A DNA stretch of 64,000 bases from Symsagittifera roscoffensis (taxonomy: Eukaryota; Xenacoelomorpha; Acoela; Convolutidae). The stretch lies in assembly GCF_963678635.1 (NCBI RefSeq), contig NC_087065.1, forward strand, positions 1,176,001 to 1,240,000, read 5' to 3'. Within the stretch, counting starts at the first letter, position 1, and every line of letters begins with the position of its first letter. The translations under genes were made by a program, and so were the position numbers. Below are positions 1 through 12,056 of this stretch, in pieces. The notes beneath the pieces are model-generated. The model had not been told where the DNA came from. It did not search any database and saw nothing but the letters and a program-made list of their open reading frames with translations.

Positions 1-1135
1 AGTTGCAAAGCCGCTGACAATTTCTTTTGCTCGCCAAATGCATCAAAATCAGGTGACAGGCGATAAAAAATAAACCGAAAGTTCTTAAGCCGATTGAAGG
101 AAAGAGAAAAAACCAAACAAAAACAGATATTTTGAAACAAGAGTATTTTTGAAACAGATACATTGAAACAAGTAATTTTACAACCAACATAAAAAAACAA
201 TGGTTGCGAATTCACAGAATCGGATATGACCACCAATTCGAGACATCCTGTGAAAAGATGACTTGTGAATGAGTCATCCCGTGAAAAAGCCTAGTACCCG
301 GTTGCAACACTCTTGCTAATCGCAAGGGTAATTATTAGGGTATCTATTAAAAAAATCTGCGTATCAGGGAGTATAAGAGTATCAAAATCTGCCACTATTA
401 TGCTTTCAGAAAAACTTTTGGGCCAATGCGGGAATTATCCTGAGCAGTGCCTTACACAAATTGTCGCGCCTGAATGTCAGGATGTTCCTTTTTCTATGAG
501 AAAACCTAAACAAACTCGAAAAGTCTCGATGTTTTCGAAAAAAGAAATTGAAATGATGATAGCCCGCATTGACTTGAAATAGAAGTTGAACGTCTATGAA
601 TCCCATTTTTCTACTATTTGATACTTTCGTTGCGTTGCTGGTCGACAAACTTATCACTTCATTCTAAAACACAGAGGCGAAGCAGAGTTTGGCATCACTT
701 GTGATACAACAAAAGAAAAAAAAATCAAAAATGTCAAATAACTAAATTTATCGTAATGATTTAGGTAAGTTTTGAAACAAAAACATTCCAAAACAATAGA
801 ATGTGAAATTAGCATCGGTAGATGACTTATCCAGCGGTAACAAAGCTGAAATCACCTTGACAGAAAACTTTTCAGCCGAAAAAAGTCAACAAGACTCATG
901 AAAAGTTAATAAGTCCCCTTCACCCTCAAAACACTCTATTTCACCCTCAAAACACTCTATAACAACTTTATTTGCTCATCAAACGAAACAATATGAGACA
1001 ACTAAGCCAATATAAAATAGACCAAAGCCTGCTAAGCCCAACAAAATGAAAAAAAAAATCCCAAGAAATATAAGACCAATAAAAAGATATAGGCCCCCCT
1101 CACCCTCAAAACACAGACACGCACACCCACCCACA

Positions 1136-1158
1136 AACACACACACACACACACACAC
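1136..1158. repeat. (CA)n microsatellite
   Basis: A short uninterrupted CA run. The equivalent run in copy B (13216-13247) is longer, so it has changed length since the block was duplicated. Confidence 0.9.
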
Positions 1159-1480
1159 GTTTTTTTCGCAATATGAGCCCGATAAGCCGATATAATATTG
1201 GCCGAAACCTGTCAGGCCGAAAAAGGAAAAAAAATCCGAAAACAAAATTCTTGTCATGAAAAACTTGAAATATAATTTCTATTAAAATTTTTTAACATTT
1301 TGTGCAATCCAGGGTTGAGCATAATAAAAAAATTGTGTTTTAATTGAAATGATTTGAAATTAGGTCACTTAGTCAATAAAAAATAGGCCGAAAATATTTG
1401 GGCAGAATAAAATTTTTAAGCGAAAAAAAAGAATTACATACGATAGAGGTTTTAAAAATTACAAACAAACGAAAGCAGAG

Positions 1481-1527
1481 TGTGTGTGTGTTTGTTTGTG
1501 TGTGTGTGTGTGTGTGCGTGTGTGTGC

Positions 1528-1560
<33 letters not shown>
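1481..1560. repeat. (TG)n microsatellite
   Basis: About 80 bases of TG with a few variant units. The counterpart is at 13569-13664. The protein-like open frame it creates (alternating Cys/Val) is an artefact. Confidence 0.9.
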
Positions 1561-1561
<1 letters not shown>

Positions 1562-2478
1562 TTAAGTAGTTTATCCCCTAATTGTTGCGAGAAACTTATT
1601 AAATAGTTTCATGTGATGTGATACGCTCATAATGGTACGCTTGTAAGAAGAAGGCCCGGTACGGGATTTTAGAGACAAGCTCGTCAAGCCGCGATACACC
1701 CCCTCTACCCGGACATCCCCGCCGGAACCTCCACCCGTGAAAAACCAGGTTGCAATCGCTTTAATTTTTTTTAATGTGTTTTTTAAATCTATTTCTCTAC
1801 AATCCATTTAACAATCTATTCTTTCTCTTGTTTTGTCTCTTTTGTACCCTGTTTAGTGAATGTCCGTGCCAAAGTACAGGCCCAAGTGTTTACCCAAGTG
1901 GAGCAGGAAATTGGTAATAGGAACCTCAAGGACCAAGAACTGCAGCCCCAAAGATGTCGGAGCCACAGTTCACTCGTACAGAGTTGCAAAAATAGCCGAC
2001 CTTGCCGCTATTGTCTCGCGGTACCCCTCGTAGAAACTGAACTGTGTTACTATAGTAGCAGGCTTTAATGATAACTCATCTACGGTTTCAGACTTTGCTA
2101 ATGATTGGAGATTTTTAATAAATTTGATAATTCATAAGTTTAACCCAAATGTGCTTATTATCCCCGAAACCATCCTCTCTGCAAACAATCACTTCATGAA
2201 CAGAAAACTTGGTGCTTTAAATAACTCTTTGTTTTGCTTTATTAATACAGTTTACCACTCAAGAGTTCGAATCTTTTCCTCCAATCTAAACGTAATTTTT
2301 AGTGCTAATATGTTTTGTAAACAGACCGGAAACTTGTATATATTCACCATAAATTTACCCTCCTCGCTGCCAAATTATGGCCGATCAAACGCACTGGCCT
2401 ATTTGCAAACCCCACCTCCGAAAAGGAGGCATATGGTGTGTCATTTGCAAAGCATACATCCATGTCTCATCTAGCGAA

Positions 2479-3230
2479 GTGCAACCATACACCAATATTC
2501 ACTATTGAAAAATGGGCCTAATAATAGAGCCATAATATTCAATCATAAGCTTAGGTCTTATGAAATTAATGTGAGAATTAAATGATAATTTAGCATCTAC
2601 ATAAACACCAGTGATTGTAGTACATAAAGTCAGTGATTGTAGTACATAAAGTCCAGTGATGTTTGTGTCGTCGGCAAATAAAAAAACTTCGCTAATTTTG
2701 CAGAATTTTGGTATGTCGTTCAAATATAAGAAACAGCAGATCCCAAAGTGTACCCCTGTGGGACGCCACCTTCCAGATATCGCCACTTTGATCGCGTTTC
2801 ACCAATTTGGACAACTTGTTTGCGTTGCTTCAAGTAACTTCTAAACCAAAGTAAATTTTTTCCACTGACACCATACATATCTAACTTATAAAAAAGAATA
2901 CCGTGATCCAGTGTGCTTTTTTAATCAAGAAAAACTGTTCTCTTGGATGATTTAGTTTTTTCTAAGCGAAATTTCTCTGTTAATTCGGCAATAGCATCAA
3001 TAGTACTGTGCTTTTTTTCGAAAACCAAATTGTTTGATAAAAAAAGTGAGTTTTTTCAAGATAGCTGTACACTCGCTTTCACATTGCTCGTTCAAATACC
3101 CTACTCTAGGTTACAAGAAGTGATATTGGTCAATAGTTACTGATATCCAGTTTCGATCCTGCTTTATATAAAGAATATACTACCGCTTGAGCCAGAGCGG
3201 TAGGAAAACATCCTGATGTAAAGGATATTT
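2479..3230 (-). pseudogene. Truncated non-LTR (CR1/jockey-type) reverse transcriptase
   Basis: Read from right to left, the minus strand shows the usual non-LTR RT order with stops and shifts. It starts with a HSTIDAIAEL segment, then a TVFLD motif A remnant followed by LDHGILFYKL, a WFRSYLKQRKQVV segment, a GGVPQG motif B and LFADDTNI as motif C. Downstream of motif C comes the thumb-like YGSIIRPIFQ segment. Only about 250 codons survive and both ends of the element are missing. It is dead. Its left end coincides exactly with the truncation of repeat block A, so one insertion or deletion probably produced both. The family level (CR1/L2/jockey group) is inferred from motif style only. Confidence 0.75.
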
Positions 3231-3690
3231 CAATGAGTTTTTTCAAGTACATGTTAATAGGTAATGAGTTTTTTCAAGTACAAGTTGAATAGAATTTTGC
3301 CCTGCGAAATACAAAGTAAAAATTCACCATTTTTGCTGTTTTTTTGCTAAATGAAGCACCATTTTTTGCCGTCAAATAGAACACAAGAATTTTCCGTTTA
3401 AAAACATAGATCGGACGAAGTCATTATGGTTGAGATAATTTATTCTGAAAGTAAAAACAACTTGAGAGCTGTTATAGAGAACTATAACAGAGAACTATAG
3501 AGATTTAAATGTTATATAACTTTTCTTACTTTGTTGTGAGCGAGCGTTGTGTATTTTTAGTACGACTCTGCTTTTCTTCCAGCCTTATTCGCAAATAAAA
3601 GTGCGCATGTGGTGGCTGTCATCACAATTTTTAGTATTGGAAATTTCATAGATTCTGTTATCTACTTTATGCATGGCTAGTGTTTGATAT

Positions 3691-3765
3691 GAGTCCGTGG
3701 CTGAGAGGTAAAAACATTAGATTCTAAATCTCGAGGTGGCATATTCGAATCCAGCCGAATGCATC
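3691..3765 (+). other. tRNA-derived (SINE-like) segment with A and B boxes
   Basis: TGGCTGAGAGG at 3698-3708 fits the pol III A-box consensus exactly and ATTCGAATCC at 3743-3752 fits the B box, at tRNA-like spacing. The acceptor and anticodon stems do not pair well, so it is not a working tRNA. The sequence after the B box (a GAGGCTTAAGTCT segment, then CTTTATAGAGCTG and a TTTTTGTCG stretch) recurs in diverged form after the tRNA-like segment at 18486, which is what a tRNA-headed SINE family would look like. Confidence 0.6.
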
Positions 3766-4958
3766 ATTGTTGCCAGTGCGAGGCTTAAGTCTACGTTTTC
3801 ACTTTATAGAGCTGCTTTTTTGTCGTTTTATCGCTAGTTATTGCGAAATGCAGCTTTGCTTAAGTTGTTATTTTCTTTTTTTTTCGAAGGAACAGTGAAG
3901 ATGGGATGGTAAATTTTAGATTCTGCGTATATGCCTGCAATGAGCTTATATATTATATAATTTATTTTTTTTGGTAATGGTTTCTGGTAGTTCTTCAGAA
4001 ATAGAGGAATAATTGTTCGGACGAATTAATTTTTTTTGGGTCCCAGACATTGACGGTTTTTTTGTCAGCTCATAAAGATAAACATTTGGTGAACATGGTT
4101 CGTCAATTATAAATAAACTAAAATTGAACAAAATGGCAGAATCAGAACTAGGACAGTTTTGTCTCGGACACAAATGTCTCATAAAATTTCAAATAATTGG
4201 ATTATTTTGTCTGGGAGACAATTGTCTATGCATCAATTTTTCTTAAGTTAATTAATCCTGATTTCAAAGTTCCTGATTGAATTAGAATAGCCAGTTGTGT
4301 GCAAATAGCGCAAAATGTTGACCACTTTTTATTAAAAAGCTTAGGCCTTTTTTATGCGCGGCAGGATAAAAAGAAAGAAGGCAGTTTAGAGCGCTAGAAC
4401 AACAATCATAAGAATTTACAGTTGTCTTCAGAAAAACAAATAACCAACACTAAATTTTTTTCTCATTTTTTGCTGTTTTCAATTACTTAAAGCCAAAATT
4501 GTTATTGCCCAGCGCTAAGTGAAGCTTTAATTAATAGATTTTCCTGAGCTCAGAAAAGTGTTTTCTTGTAACAAAAGTTACTCGATGGCTTTACTCCTGC
4601 AAATTACAAGAAAAACAGAAAATTCAAATCATTTTTTTTTCGTTGAAATTAATATTTCGCTATTTTTCAAGGTTCAAATGATATAATTCTAAAAACAATT
4701 TGCTGTTTTTTGGCACCTGATTTTTGTGAGCAAAAAACAAACTAATAGGAACCCGGGTTGACCTCCATAGACCGAAAATGCTTATCATACAATTTCATAC
4801 ACTTAGTCTATGGAAAAATGCTAGTCATACAAATTTCATACATTTCTGCAAAATGAGTTTAATCAAATTTCAAAGGTGTTTTTTAGTTGTTTCGGTATCG
4901 AAATTGGTATCTTTTCATAAAAAAAAGGAAAAAAATGGTATGAAAAAAAAATGCTACT

Positions 4959-4988
4959 CATACAATTTCCATATATGGAAATTGTATG
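4959..4988. repeat. Perfect 30-bp palindrome
   Basis: CATACAATTTCCATA is followed directly by its exact reverse complement with no spacer. The same motif recurs at 5138-5167 and 6735-6764, and as half-sites elsewhere in the left arm. Confidence 0.95.
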
Positions 4989-5132
4989 ATTAGAATTTTT
5001 TTAAAATTTTTTTTATGAAAAAAAAGCTTTGAACAATCAATTCAACTGCTGGCAAAACATTTAAGCGTTTTTTGGGCTGCTACGACTGAAAACGTTGACT
5101 TTTCTTTATTTTTGTTTTCTGAAAAAAAAACA

Positions 5133-5172
5133 CTAGTCATACAATTTCCATATATGGAAATTGTATGACTAG
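5133..5172. repeat. Perfect 40-bp palindrome
   Basis: This is the same palindromic core as at 4959, extended by CTAGT/ACTAG on both sides with no mismatch and no spacer. The matching place in the second unit (6911-6927) keeps the left arm only and is cut near the centre. Confidence 0.95.
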
Positions 5173-5466
5173 CATTTTTTTGAAGGCGACGACAAAAATT
5201 ATGGTTGAGATCATTTATTCTGAAAGTAAAAACAACTTGAGAGCTGTTATAGAGAACTATAACAGAGAACTATAGAGATTTAAATGTTATATAACTTTTC
5301 TTACTTTGTTGTGAGCGAGCGTTGTGTATTTTTTAGTACGACTCTGCTTTTCTTCCAGCCTTATTCGCAAATAAAAGTGCGCATGTGGTGGCTGTCATCA
5401 CAATTTTTAGTATTGGAAATTTCATAGATTCTGTTATCTACTTTATGCATGGCTAGTGTTTGATAT

Positions 5467-5541
5467 GAGTCCGTGGCTGAGAGGTAAAAACATTAGATTC
5501 TAAATCTCGAGGTGGCATATTCGAATCCAGCCGAATGCATC
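5467..5541 (+). other. tRNA-derived (SINE-like) segment, second copy
   Basis: Duplicate of 3691-3765 carried by tandem unit 2, with identical A and B boxes. Confidence 0.6.
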
Positions 5542-6734
5542 ATTGTTGCCAGTGCGAGGCTTAAGTCTACGTTTTCACTTTATAGAGCTGCTTTTTTGTC
5601 GTTTTATCGCTAGTTATTGCGAAATGCAGCTTTGCTTAAGTTGTTATTTTCTTTTTTTTTTCGAAGGAACAGTGAAGATGGGATGGTAAATTTTAGATTC
5701 TGCGTATATGCCTGCAATGAGCTTATATATTATATAATTTATTTTTTTTGGTAATGGTTTCTGGTAGTTCTTCAAAAATAGAGGAATAATTGTTCGGACG
5801 AATTAATTTTTTTTGGGTCCCAGACATTGACGGTTTTTTTTGTCAGCTCATAAAGATAAACATTTGGTGAACATGGTTCGTCAATTATAAATAAATTAAA
5901 TTTAACAAAATGGCAGAATCAGAACTAGGACAGTTTTGTCTCGGACACAAATGTCTCATAAAATTTCAAATAATTGGATTATTTTGTCTGGGAGACAATT
6001 GTCTATGCATCAATTTTTCTTAAGTTAATTAATCCTGATTTCAAAGTTCCTGATTGAATTAGAATAGCCAATTGTGTGCAAATAGCGCAAAATGTTGACC
6101 ACTTTTATTAAAAAGCTTAGGCCTTTTTTATGCGCGGCAGGATAAAAAGAAAGAAGGCAGTTTAGAGCGCTAGAACAACAATCATAAGAATTTACAGTTG
6201 TCTTCAGAAAAACAAATAACCAACACTAAATTTTTTTCTCATTTTTTGCTGTTTTCAATTACTTAAAGCCAAAATTGTTATTGCCCAGCGCTAAGTGAAG
6301 CTTTAATTAATAGATTTTCCTGAGCTCAGAAAAGTGTTTTCTTGTAACAAAAGTTACTCGCTGGCTTTACTCCTGCAAATTACAAGAAAAACAGAAAATT
6401 CAAATCATTTTTTTTTCGTTGAAATTAATATTTCGCTATTTTTCAAGGTTCAAATGATATAATTCTAAAAATAATTTGCTGTTTTTTGGCACCTGATTTT
6501 TGTGAGCAAAAAACAAACTAATAGGAACCCGGGTTGACCTCCATAGACCGAAAATGCTCATCATACAATTTCATACACTTAGTCTATGGAAAAATGCTAG
6601 TCATACAAATTTCATACATTTCTGCAAAATGAGTTTAATCAAATTTCAAAGGTGTTTTTTAGTTGTTTCGGTATCGAAATTGGTATCTTTTCATAAAAAA
6701 AAGGAAAAAAATGGTATGAAAAAAAAATGCTACT

Positions 6735-6764
6735 CATACAATTTCCATATATGGAAATTGTATG
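6735..6764. repeat. Perfect 30-bp palindrome
   Basis: Same sequence and position within the tandem unit as 4959-4988. Confidence 0.95.
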
Positions 6765-7960
6765 ATTAGAATTTTTTTAAAATTTTTTTTGTGAAAAAAA
6801 AGCTTTGAACAATCAATTCAACTGCTGACAAAACATTTAAGCGTTTTTTGGGCTGCTACGACTGAAAACTTTGACTTTTCTTTATTTTTGTTTTCTGAAA
6901 AAAAAAAACACTAGTCATACAATTTCCTTACATCAGATATTTTGAAACAAGAGTATTTTTGAAACAGATACATTGAAACAAGTAATTTTACAACCAACAT
7001 AAAAAACAATGGTTGCGAATTCACAGAATCGGATATGACCACCAATTCGAGTCATCCTGTGAAAAGATGACTTGTGAATGAGTCATCCCGTGAAAAAGCC
7101 TAGTACCCGGTTGCAACACTCTTGCTAATCGCAAGGGTAATTATTAGGGTATCCATTAAAAAAATCTGCGTATCAGGGAGTATAAGAGTATCAAAATCTG
7201 CCACTATTATGCTTTCAGAAAAACTTTTGGGCCAATGCGGGAATTATCCTGAGCAGTGCCTTACACAAATTATCGCGCCTGAATGTCAGGATGTTCCTTT
7301 TTCTATGAGAAAACCTAAACAAACTCGAAAAGTCTCGATGTTTTCGAAAAAAGAAATTGAAATGATGATAGCCCGCATTGACTTGAAATAGAAGTTGAAC
7401 GTCTATGAATCCCATATTTCTACTATTTGATACTTTCGTTTCGATACTCAAGTTTTTTTGAAACTGCCCCCAAAAAATTTTTGTGTTTTCTTTTCAACTG
7501 CAAAATGATTTTCGTATTCAAACAAACATTTTTTTTAAAAAAAAAATTTGCATGCAAAATTTAATTTTTTGTGTGTATAACGTAGTCCTGGATATACTAA
7601 TATTGGATTTTTTTTCCTTTTCTATTCGTAACTTTTTTCAAAAACGCTTAAAACTCCTCTTTCTTTTGTATGAAATGTTTTTGTATGCCTTGATCAATGT
7701 CTGGTAATTGAAACATTCAAATTTTAGAAATAATCATCTTTGAAAATTATTGCCAAAATTTAAAAGTTCACTACTTTCGTTATGTTAATTGTCTGAGACA
7801 GAAGTAACACATATCAGGCTGTTTCCAATGCATTGTTAATGCGAGACGCCCAAACCGTTGGTTACTACGTTTGACTAATCAAGGTTCATGTCATTTGTGT
7901 TCGGTTACGAACACAGCCAAAAAATATTGAGAAATTAAAATTTAAAAAATCAATATTTTT

Positions 7961-8123
7961 GGTTTATGGAAAAATGCTAGTTATACAATTTCCATATATG
8001 AAAAAAATACTAATCATAGACCTTTCATGCAATTTTTGTACGTATGGAATTATATGGAAAGTGTATGAATAGCATTTTTCCATATATGGAAATTGTATGA
8101 CTAGTATTTTTGGTCATCCCGGG
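7961..8123. mobile_element. Short AT-rich inverted-repeat (MITE-like) element
   Basis: The left arm, with AAAAATGCTAGTTATAC then AATTTCCATATATG, reappears as its reverse complement at 8078-8112. The right side ends in GGTCATCCCGGG, which is close to the reverse complement of the ACCCGGGTTGACC found at 4751, 6527 and 19260. Related copies are at 10599-10761 and, inverted, in 19260-19420. No clean target-site duplication is visible. Confidence 0.5.
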
Positions 8124-9356
8124 AAAACATAGTTCCTTGCCATTTTTTGGGTCGAAAAAAAACTAAATTTGCTGGCTAAAAAAAGTTCATTAATGACCAA
8201 GTGAATTGCAGCAGAATACAGCTGTCTTCAGAGGTACGAAGGTATTTTCGGTCAAAGGGCTTTTTGTATACTACATGGTTTGCTTTATCTTTTGTAGCGA
8301 CCACGAAAGCGTGGAAAAAAATTTCTCTCACGAAACGAGACTTTACCAAAAAAAATTGTTAAGCACCATGCTTGGCTTCCTTTTTAGTTCTAAAGTTCTT
8401 TTTCGAGTAAACTGGGCTGATTAATTTTGCTTGTCAAACCGATTTGCAAATCGATGTTCTAGCAGATTGTCATTTCATGTTCTCTCGCAAATTGCTTTCA
8501 GACCACTAACTAGAACTGGAAGACATTTCACTCCCGTTTCTCAAACCATACAAAAGTTGACAATTTCTGTCAATTTTTAATGATAATCTTTTTTTCATCT
8601 TTTTTTTCCTTCAAATAAACGCTCCTTTTGATACGAGATCGTTTTTTACATTCTTAGTTGCTCATTTTTGTGTTCAGTTCACCTGTTTAATTTTGTTGCA
8701 CCATATACATAACAACAGGGTTAAAGTCCAATTACTGCTGAATGTTATAAAACAGGCTTTTGCGGTTGTAGTCATTTTCGAAGAAAGTGATGGAATACTT
8801 GTCCTCGGCCTAGGTTTTTTCTTCAAGAGGGTTTGTTTCGACTTCAGTAATTCGTTTTAAACAACTATTTACAATTATCTGTCGTTTGAAAAAGATCTAT
8901 TTTCTGAGTTAAATCATATAAATATTTCAACTTTATAAAACAACTTTATATTTCAAATTCCAATTCAATGGAGGACATCTACTTGCTAGGGCTGTGTGAA
9001 GAATTGAAATACCTAATCGGTTGATTTTAGATTATTAAATTGAACTGTACTAAAAATTAACTGATTTTGAAGTTTCAACACAGAAGTGAAGCTGAGCTTC
9101 GCACTACTCGCAATGCAAAAATGAACTATTATGGTTAAAAACGCATAATAGACAAATCAAAAATTAAAAAAAAAACAAAAAAAAAGTTCTTTTGTCAAAA
9201 AAAAAGTTTAAAAATTTCCAAAAACCTTTAAAAAAATCCGAAAAGCTAAATTGAAAAACCGAACTTTCAAAATCCTTTCTGAGAGTACTAAGCCGACAAA
9301 TTGAGCATTCAGACAAACACAGCCGAAAATTTTCAGTTAGAAAAAAAGACAATTCA

Positions 9357-9422
9357 CGACTAGATTCGAACTACTGGGCATAGTTGTCTCTAACAAGGGT
9401 GTTACCGCTAAGCCACATGCGC
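9357..9422 (-). other. tRNA-like segment (minus strand)
   Basis: On the minus strand TGGCTTAGCGG (9405-9415) fits the A box and GTTCGAATCTA (9361-9371) the B box. The A-box style resembles type II (Ser/Leu) tRNAs. The stems are imperfect, so this is probably a tRNA-derived repeat or tRNA pseudogene and not a functional tRNA. Confidence 0.5.
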
Positions 9423-10598
9423 AGAGTTGTACTTGAATTTGAGTTTAAAGTTGCAAAGCCGCTAACAATTTCTTTTGCTCGCCAAATGCATCAAAATCAG
9501 GTGACAGCCGATAAAAAATAAACCGAAAGTTCTTAAGCCGATTGAAGGAAAGAGAAAAAACCAAACAAAAACAGATATTTTGAAACAAGAGTATTTTTGA
9601 AACAGATACATTGAAACAAGTAATTTTACAACCAACATAAAAAACAATGGTTGCGAATTCACAGAATCGGATATGACCACCAATTCGAGTCATCCTGTGA
9701 AAAGATGACTTGTGAATGAGTCATCCCGTGAAAAAGCCTAGTACCCGGTTGCAACACTCTTGCTAATCGCAAGGGTAATTATTAGGGTATCTATTAAAAA
9801 AATCTGTGTATCAGGGAGTATAAGAGTATCAAAATCTGCCATTATTATGCTTTCAGAAAAACTTTTGGGCCAATGCGGGAATTATCCTGAGCAGTGCCTT
9901 ACACAAATTATCGCGCCTGAATGTCAGGATGTTCCTTTTTCTATGAGAAAACCTAAACAAACTTGAAAAGTCTCGATGTTTTCGAAAAAAGAAATTGAAA
10001 TGATGATAGCCCGCATTGACTTGAAATAGAAGTTGAACGTCTATGAATCCCATATTTCTACTATTTGATACTTTCGTTTCGATACTCAAGTTTTTTTGAA
10101 ACTGCCCCCAAAAAATTTTTGTGTTTTCTTTTCAACTGCAAAATGATTTTCGTATTCAAACAAACATTTTTAAAAAAAAAAAAATTTGCATGCAAAATTT
10201 AATTTTTTGTGTGTATAACGTAGTCCTGGATATACTAATATTGATTTTTTTTTCCTTTTCTATTCGTAACTTTTTTCAAAAACGCTTAAAACTCCTCTTT
10301 CTTTTGTATGAAATGTTTTTGTGTGCCTTGATCAATGTCTGGTAATTGAAACATTCAAATTTTAGAAATAATCATCTTTGAAAATTATTGCCAAAATTTA
10401 AAAGTTCACTACTTTCGTTATGTTAATTGTCTGAGACAGAAGTAACACATATCAGGCTGTTTCCAATGCATTGTTAATGCGAGACGCCCAAACCGTTGGT
10501 TACTACGTTTGACTAATCAAGGTTCATGTCATTTGTGTTCGGTTACGAACACAGCCAAAAAATATTGAGAAATTAAAATTTAAAAAATCAATATTTTT

Positions 10599-10761
10599 GG
10601 TTTATGAAAAAATGCTAGTTATACAATTTCCATATATGAAAAAAATACTAATCATAGACCTTTCATGCAATTTTTGTACGTATGGAATTATATGGAAAGT
10701 GTATGAATAGCATTTTTCCATATATGGAAATTGTATGACTAGTATTTTTGGTCATCCCGGG
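10599..10761. mobile_element. Short AT-rich inverted-repeat element, copy in unit 2
   Basis: Copy of 7961-8123 carried by the tandem duplication. Confidence 0.5.
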
Positions 10762-11990
10762 AAAACATAGTTCCTTGCCATTTTTTGGGTCGAAAAAAAA
10801 CTAAATTTGCTGGCTAAAAAAAGTTCATTAATGACCAAGTGAATTGCAGAATACAGCTGTCTTCAGAGGTACGAAGGTATTTTCGGTCAAAGGGCTTTTT
10901 GTATATTACATGGTTTGCTTTATCTTTTGTAGCGACCACGAAAGCGTGGAAAAAAATTTCTCTCACGAAACGAGACTTTACCAAAAAAATTGTTAAGCAC
11001 CATGCTTGGCTTCCTTTTTAGTTCTAAAGTTCTTTTTCGAGTAAACTGGGCTGATTAATTTTGCTTGTCAAACCGATTTGCAAATCGATGTTCTAGCAGA
11101 TTGTCATTTCATGTTCTCTCGCAAATTGCTTTCAGACCACTAACTAGAACTGGAAGACATTTCACTCCCGTTTCTCAAACCATACAAAAGTTGACAATTT
11201 CTGTCAATTTTTAATGATAATCTTTTTTTCATTTTTTTTTCCTTCAAATAAACGCTCTTTTTGATACGAGATCGTTTTTTACATTCTTAGTTGCTCATTT
11301 TTGTGTTCAGTTCACCTGTTTAATTTTGTTGCACCATATACATAACAACAGGGCTAAAGTCCAATTACTGCTGAATGTTATAAAACAGGCTTTTGCGGTT
11401 GTAGTCATTTTCGAAGAAAGTGATGGAATACTTGTCCTCGGCCTAGGTTTTTTCTTCAAGAGGGTTTGTTTCGACTTCAGTAATTCGTTTTAAACAACTA
11501 TTTACAATTATCTGTCGTTTGAAAAAGATCTATTTTCTGAGTTAAATCATATAAATATTTCAACTTTATAAAACAACTTTATATTTCAAATTCCAATTCA
11601 ATGGAGGACATCTACTTGCTAGGGCTGTGTGAAGAATTGAAATACCTAATCGGTTGATTTTAGATTATTAAATTGAACTGTACTAAAAATTAACTGATTT
11701 TGAAGTTTCAACACAGAAGTGAAGCTGAGCTTCGCACTACTCGCAATGCAAAAATGAACTATTATGGTTAAAAACGCATAATAGACAAATCAAAAATTAA
11801 AAAAAAAAACAAAAAAAAAGTTCTTTTGTCAAAAAAAAAGTTTAAAAATTTCCAAAAACCTTTAAAAAAATCCGAAAAGCTAAATTGAAAAACCGAACTT
11901 TCAAAATCCTTTCTGAGAGTACTAAGCCGACAAATTGAGCATTCAGACAAACACAGCCGAAAATTTTTAGTTAGAAAAAAAGACAATTCA

Positions 11991-12056
11991 CGACTAGATT
12001 CGAACTACTGGGCATAGTTGTCTCTAACAAGGGTGTTACCGCTAAGCCACATGCGC
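11991..12056 (-). other. tRNA-like segment (minus strand), copy in unit 2
   Basis: Copy of 9357-9422 with both boxes unchanged (A box 12039-12049, B box 11995-12005). Confidence 0.5.

Larger units (their letters stand above)
1..2478 (+). repeat. Copy A of a 2.5 kb repeated block (copy B at 12083-14585)
   Basis: The stretch matches 12083-14585 almost base for base, including the same CA and TG microsatellites, the same GC-rich patch near 1680-1740 and the same broken reading frames at 1856-2474. Its first ~650 bases also match 9449-10080, and from base 124 they match 6934-7445. The block contains the 5' part of the RT element that runs on intact in copy B. Here it ends abruptly at 2478, where it abuts a non-LTR RT fragment on the other strand. 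Apart from those RT-element remnants I see no gene in it. Confidence 0.9.
3425..5200 (+). repeat. 1,776-bp tandem repeat, unit 1
   Basis: The unit is followed directly by a near-identical second unit at a constant offset of 1,776 bases. It contains a tRNA-like segment (3691-3765), AT-rich spacer, a CCCGGGTTGACC boundary-like sequence near 4751 and two palindromes near its end. No coding sequence is supported. The small open frame at 4778-4993 is low-complexity repeat sequence. Confidence 0.9.
5201..6927 (+). repeat. 1,776-bp tandem repeat, unit 2 (truncated in its terminal palindrome)
   Basis: Near-identical to unit 1 up to 6927, where it stops inside the left arm of the palindrome (cf. 5133-5172). 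The 2.64 kb repeat array begins a few bases later, at 6934. Confidence 0.9.
6934..9571 (+). repeat. 2.64-kb tandem repeat, unit 1
   Basis: Starts at CAGATATTTTGAAAC and repeats at 9572 and 12206 (periods 2,638 and 2,634). It holds a short inverted-repeat element (7961-8123), a tRNA-like segment on the minus strand (9357-9422) and no supported gene. Reading frames that recur at the repeat period, such as 7122-7391, are explained by the repetition. Confidence 0.9.

Noticed and set aside
1481-1560. Reading frames of alternating Cys and Val over TG repeats (also at 13486-13674)
   Set aside because: Products of a dinucleotide microsatellite; no coding signal around them.
4778-4993. 71-codon frame duplicated at 6554
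   Set aside because: Lies over AT-rich palindromic repeat sequence; duplicated with the 1,776-bp unit.
7122-7391. 89-codon frame repeated at 313, 7122, 9760 and 12394
   Set aside because: It recurs with the tandem repeat period, and the opposite strand is equally open. No motif and no selection pattern visible.
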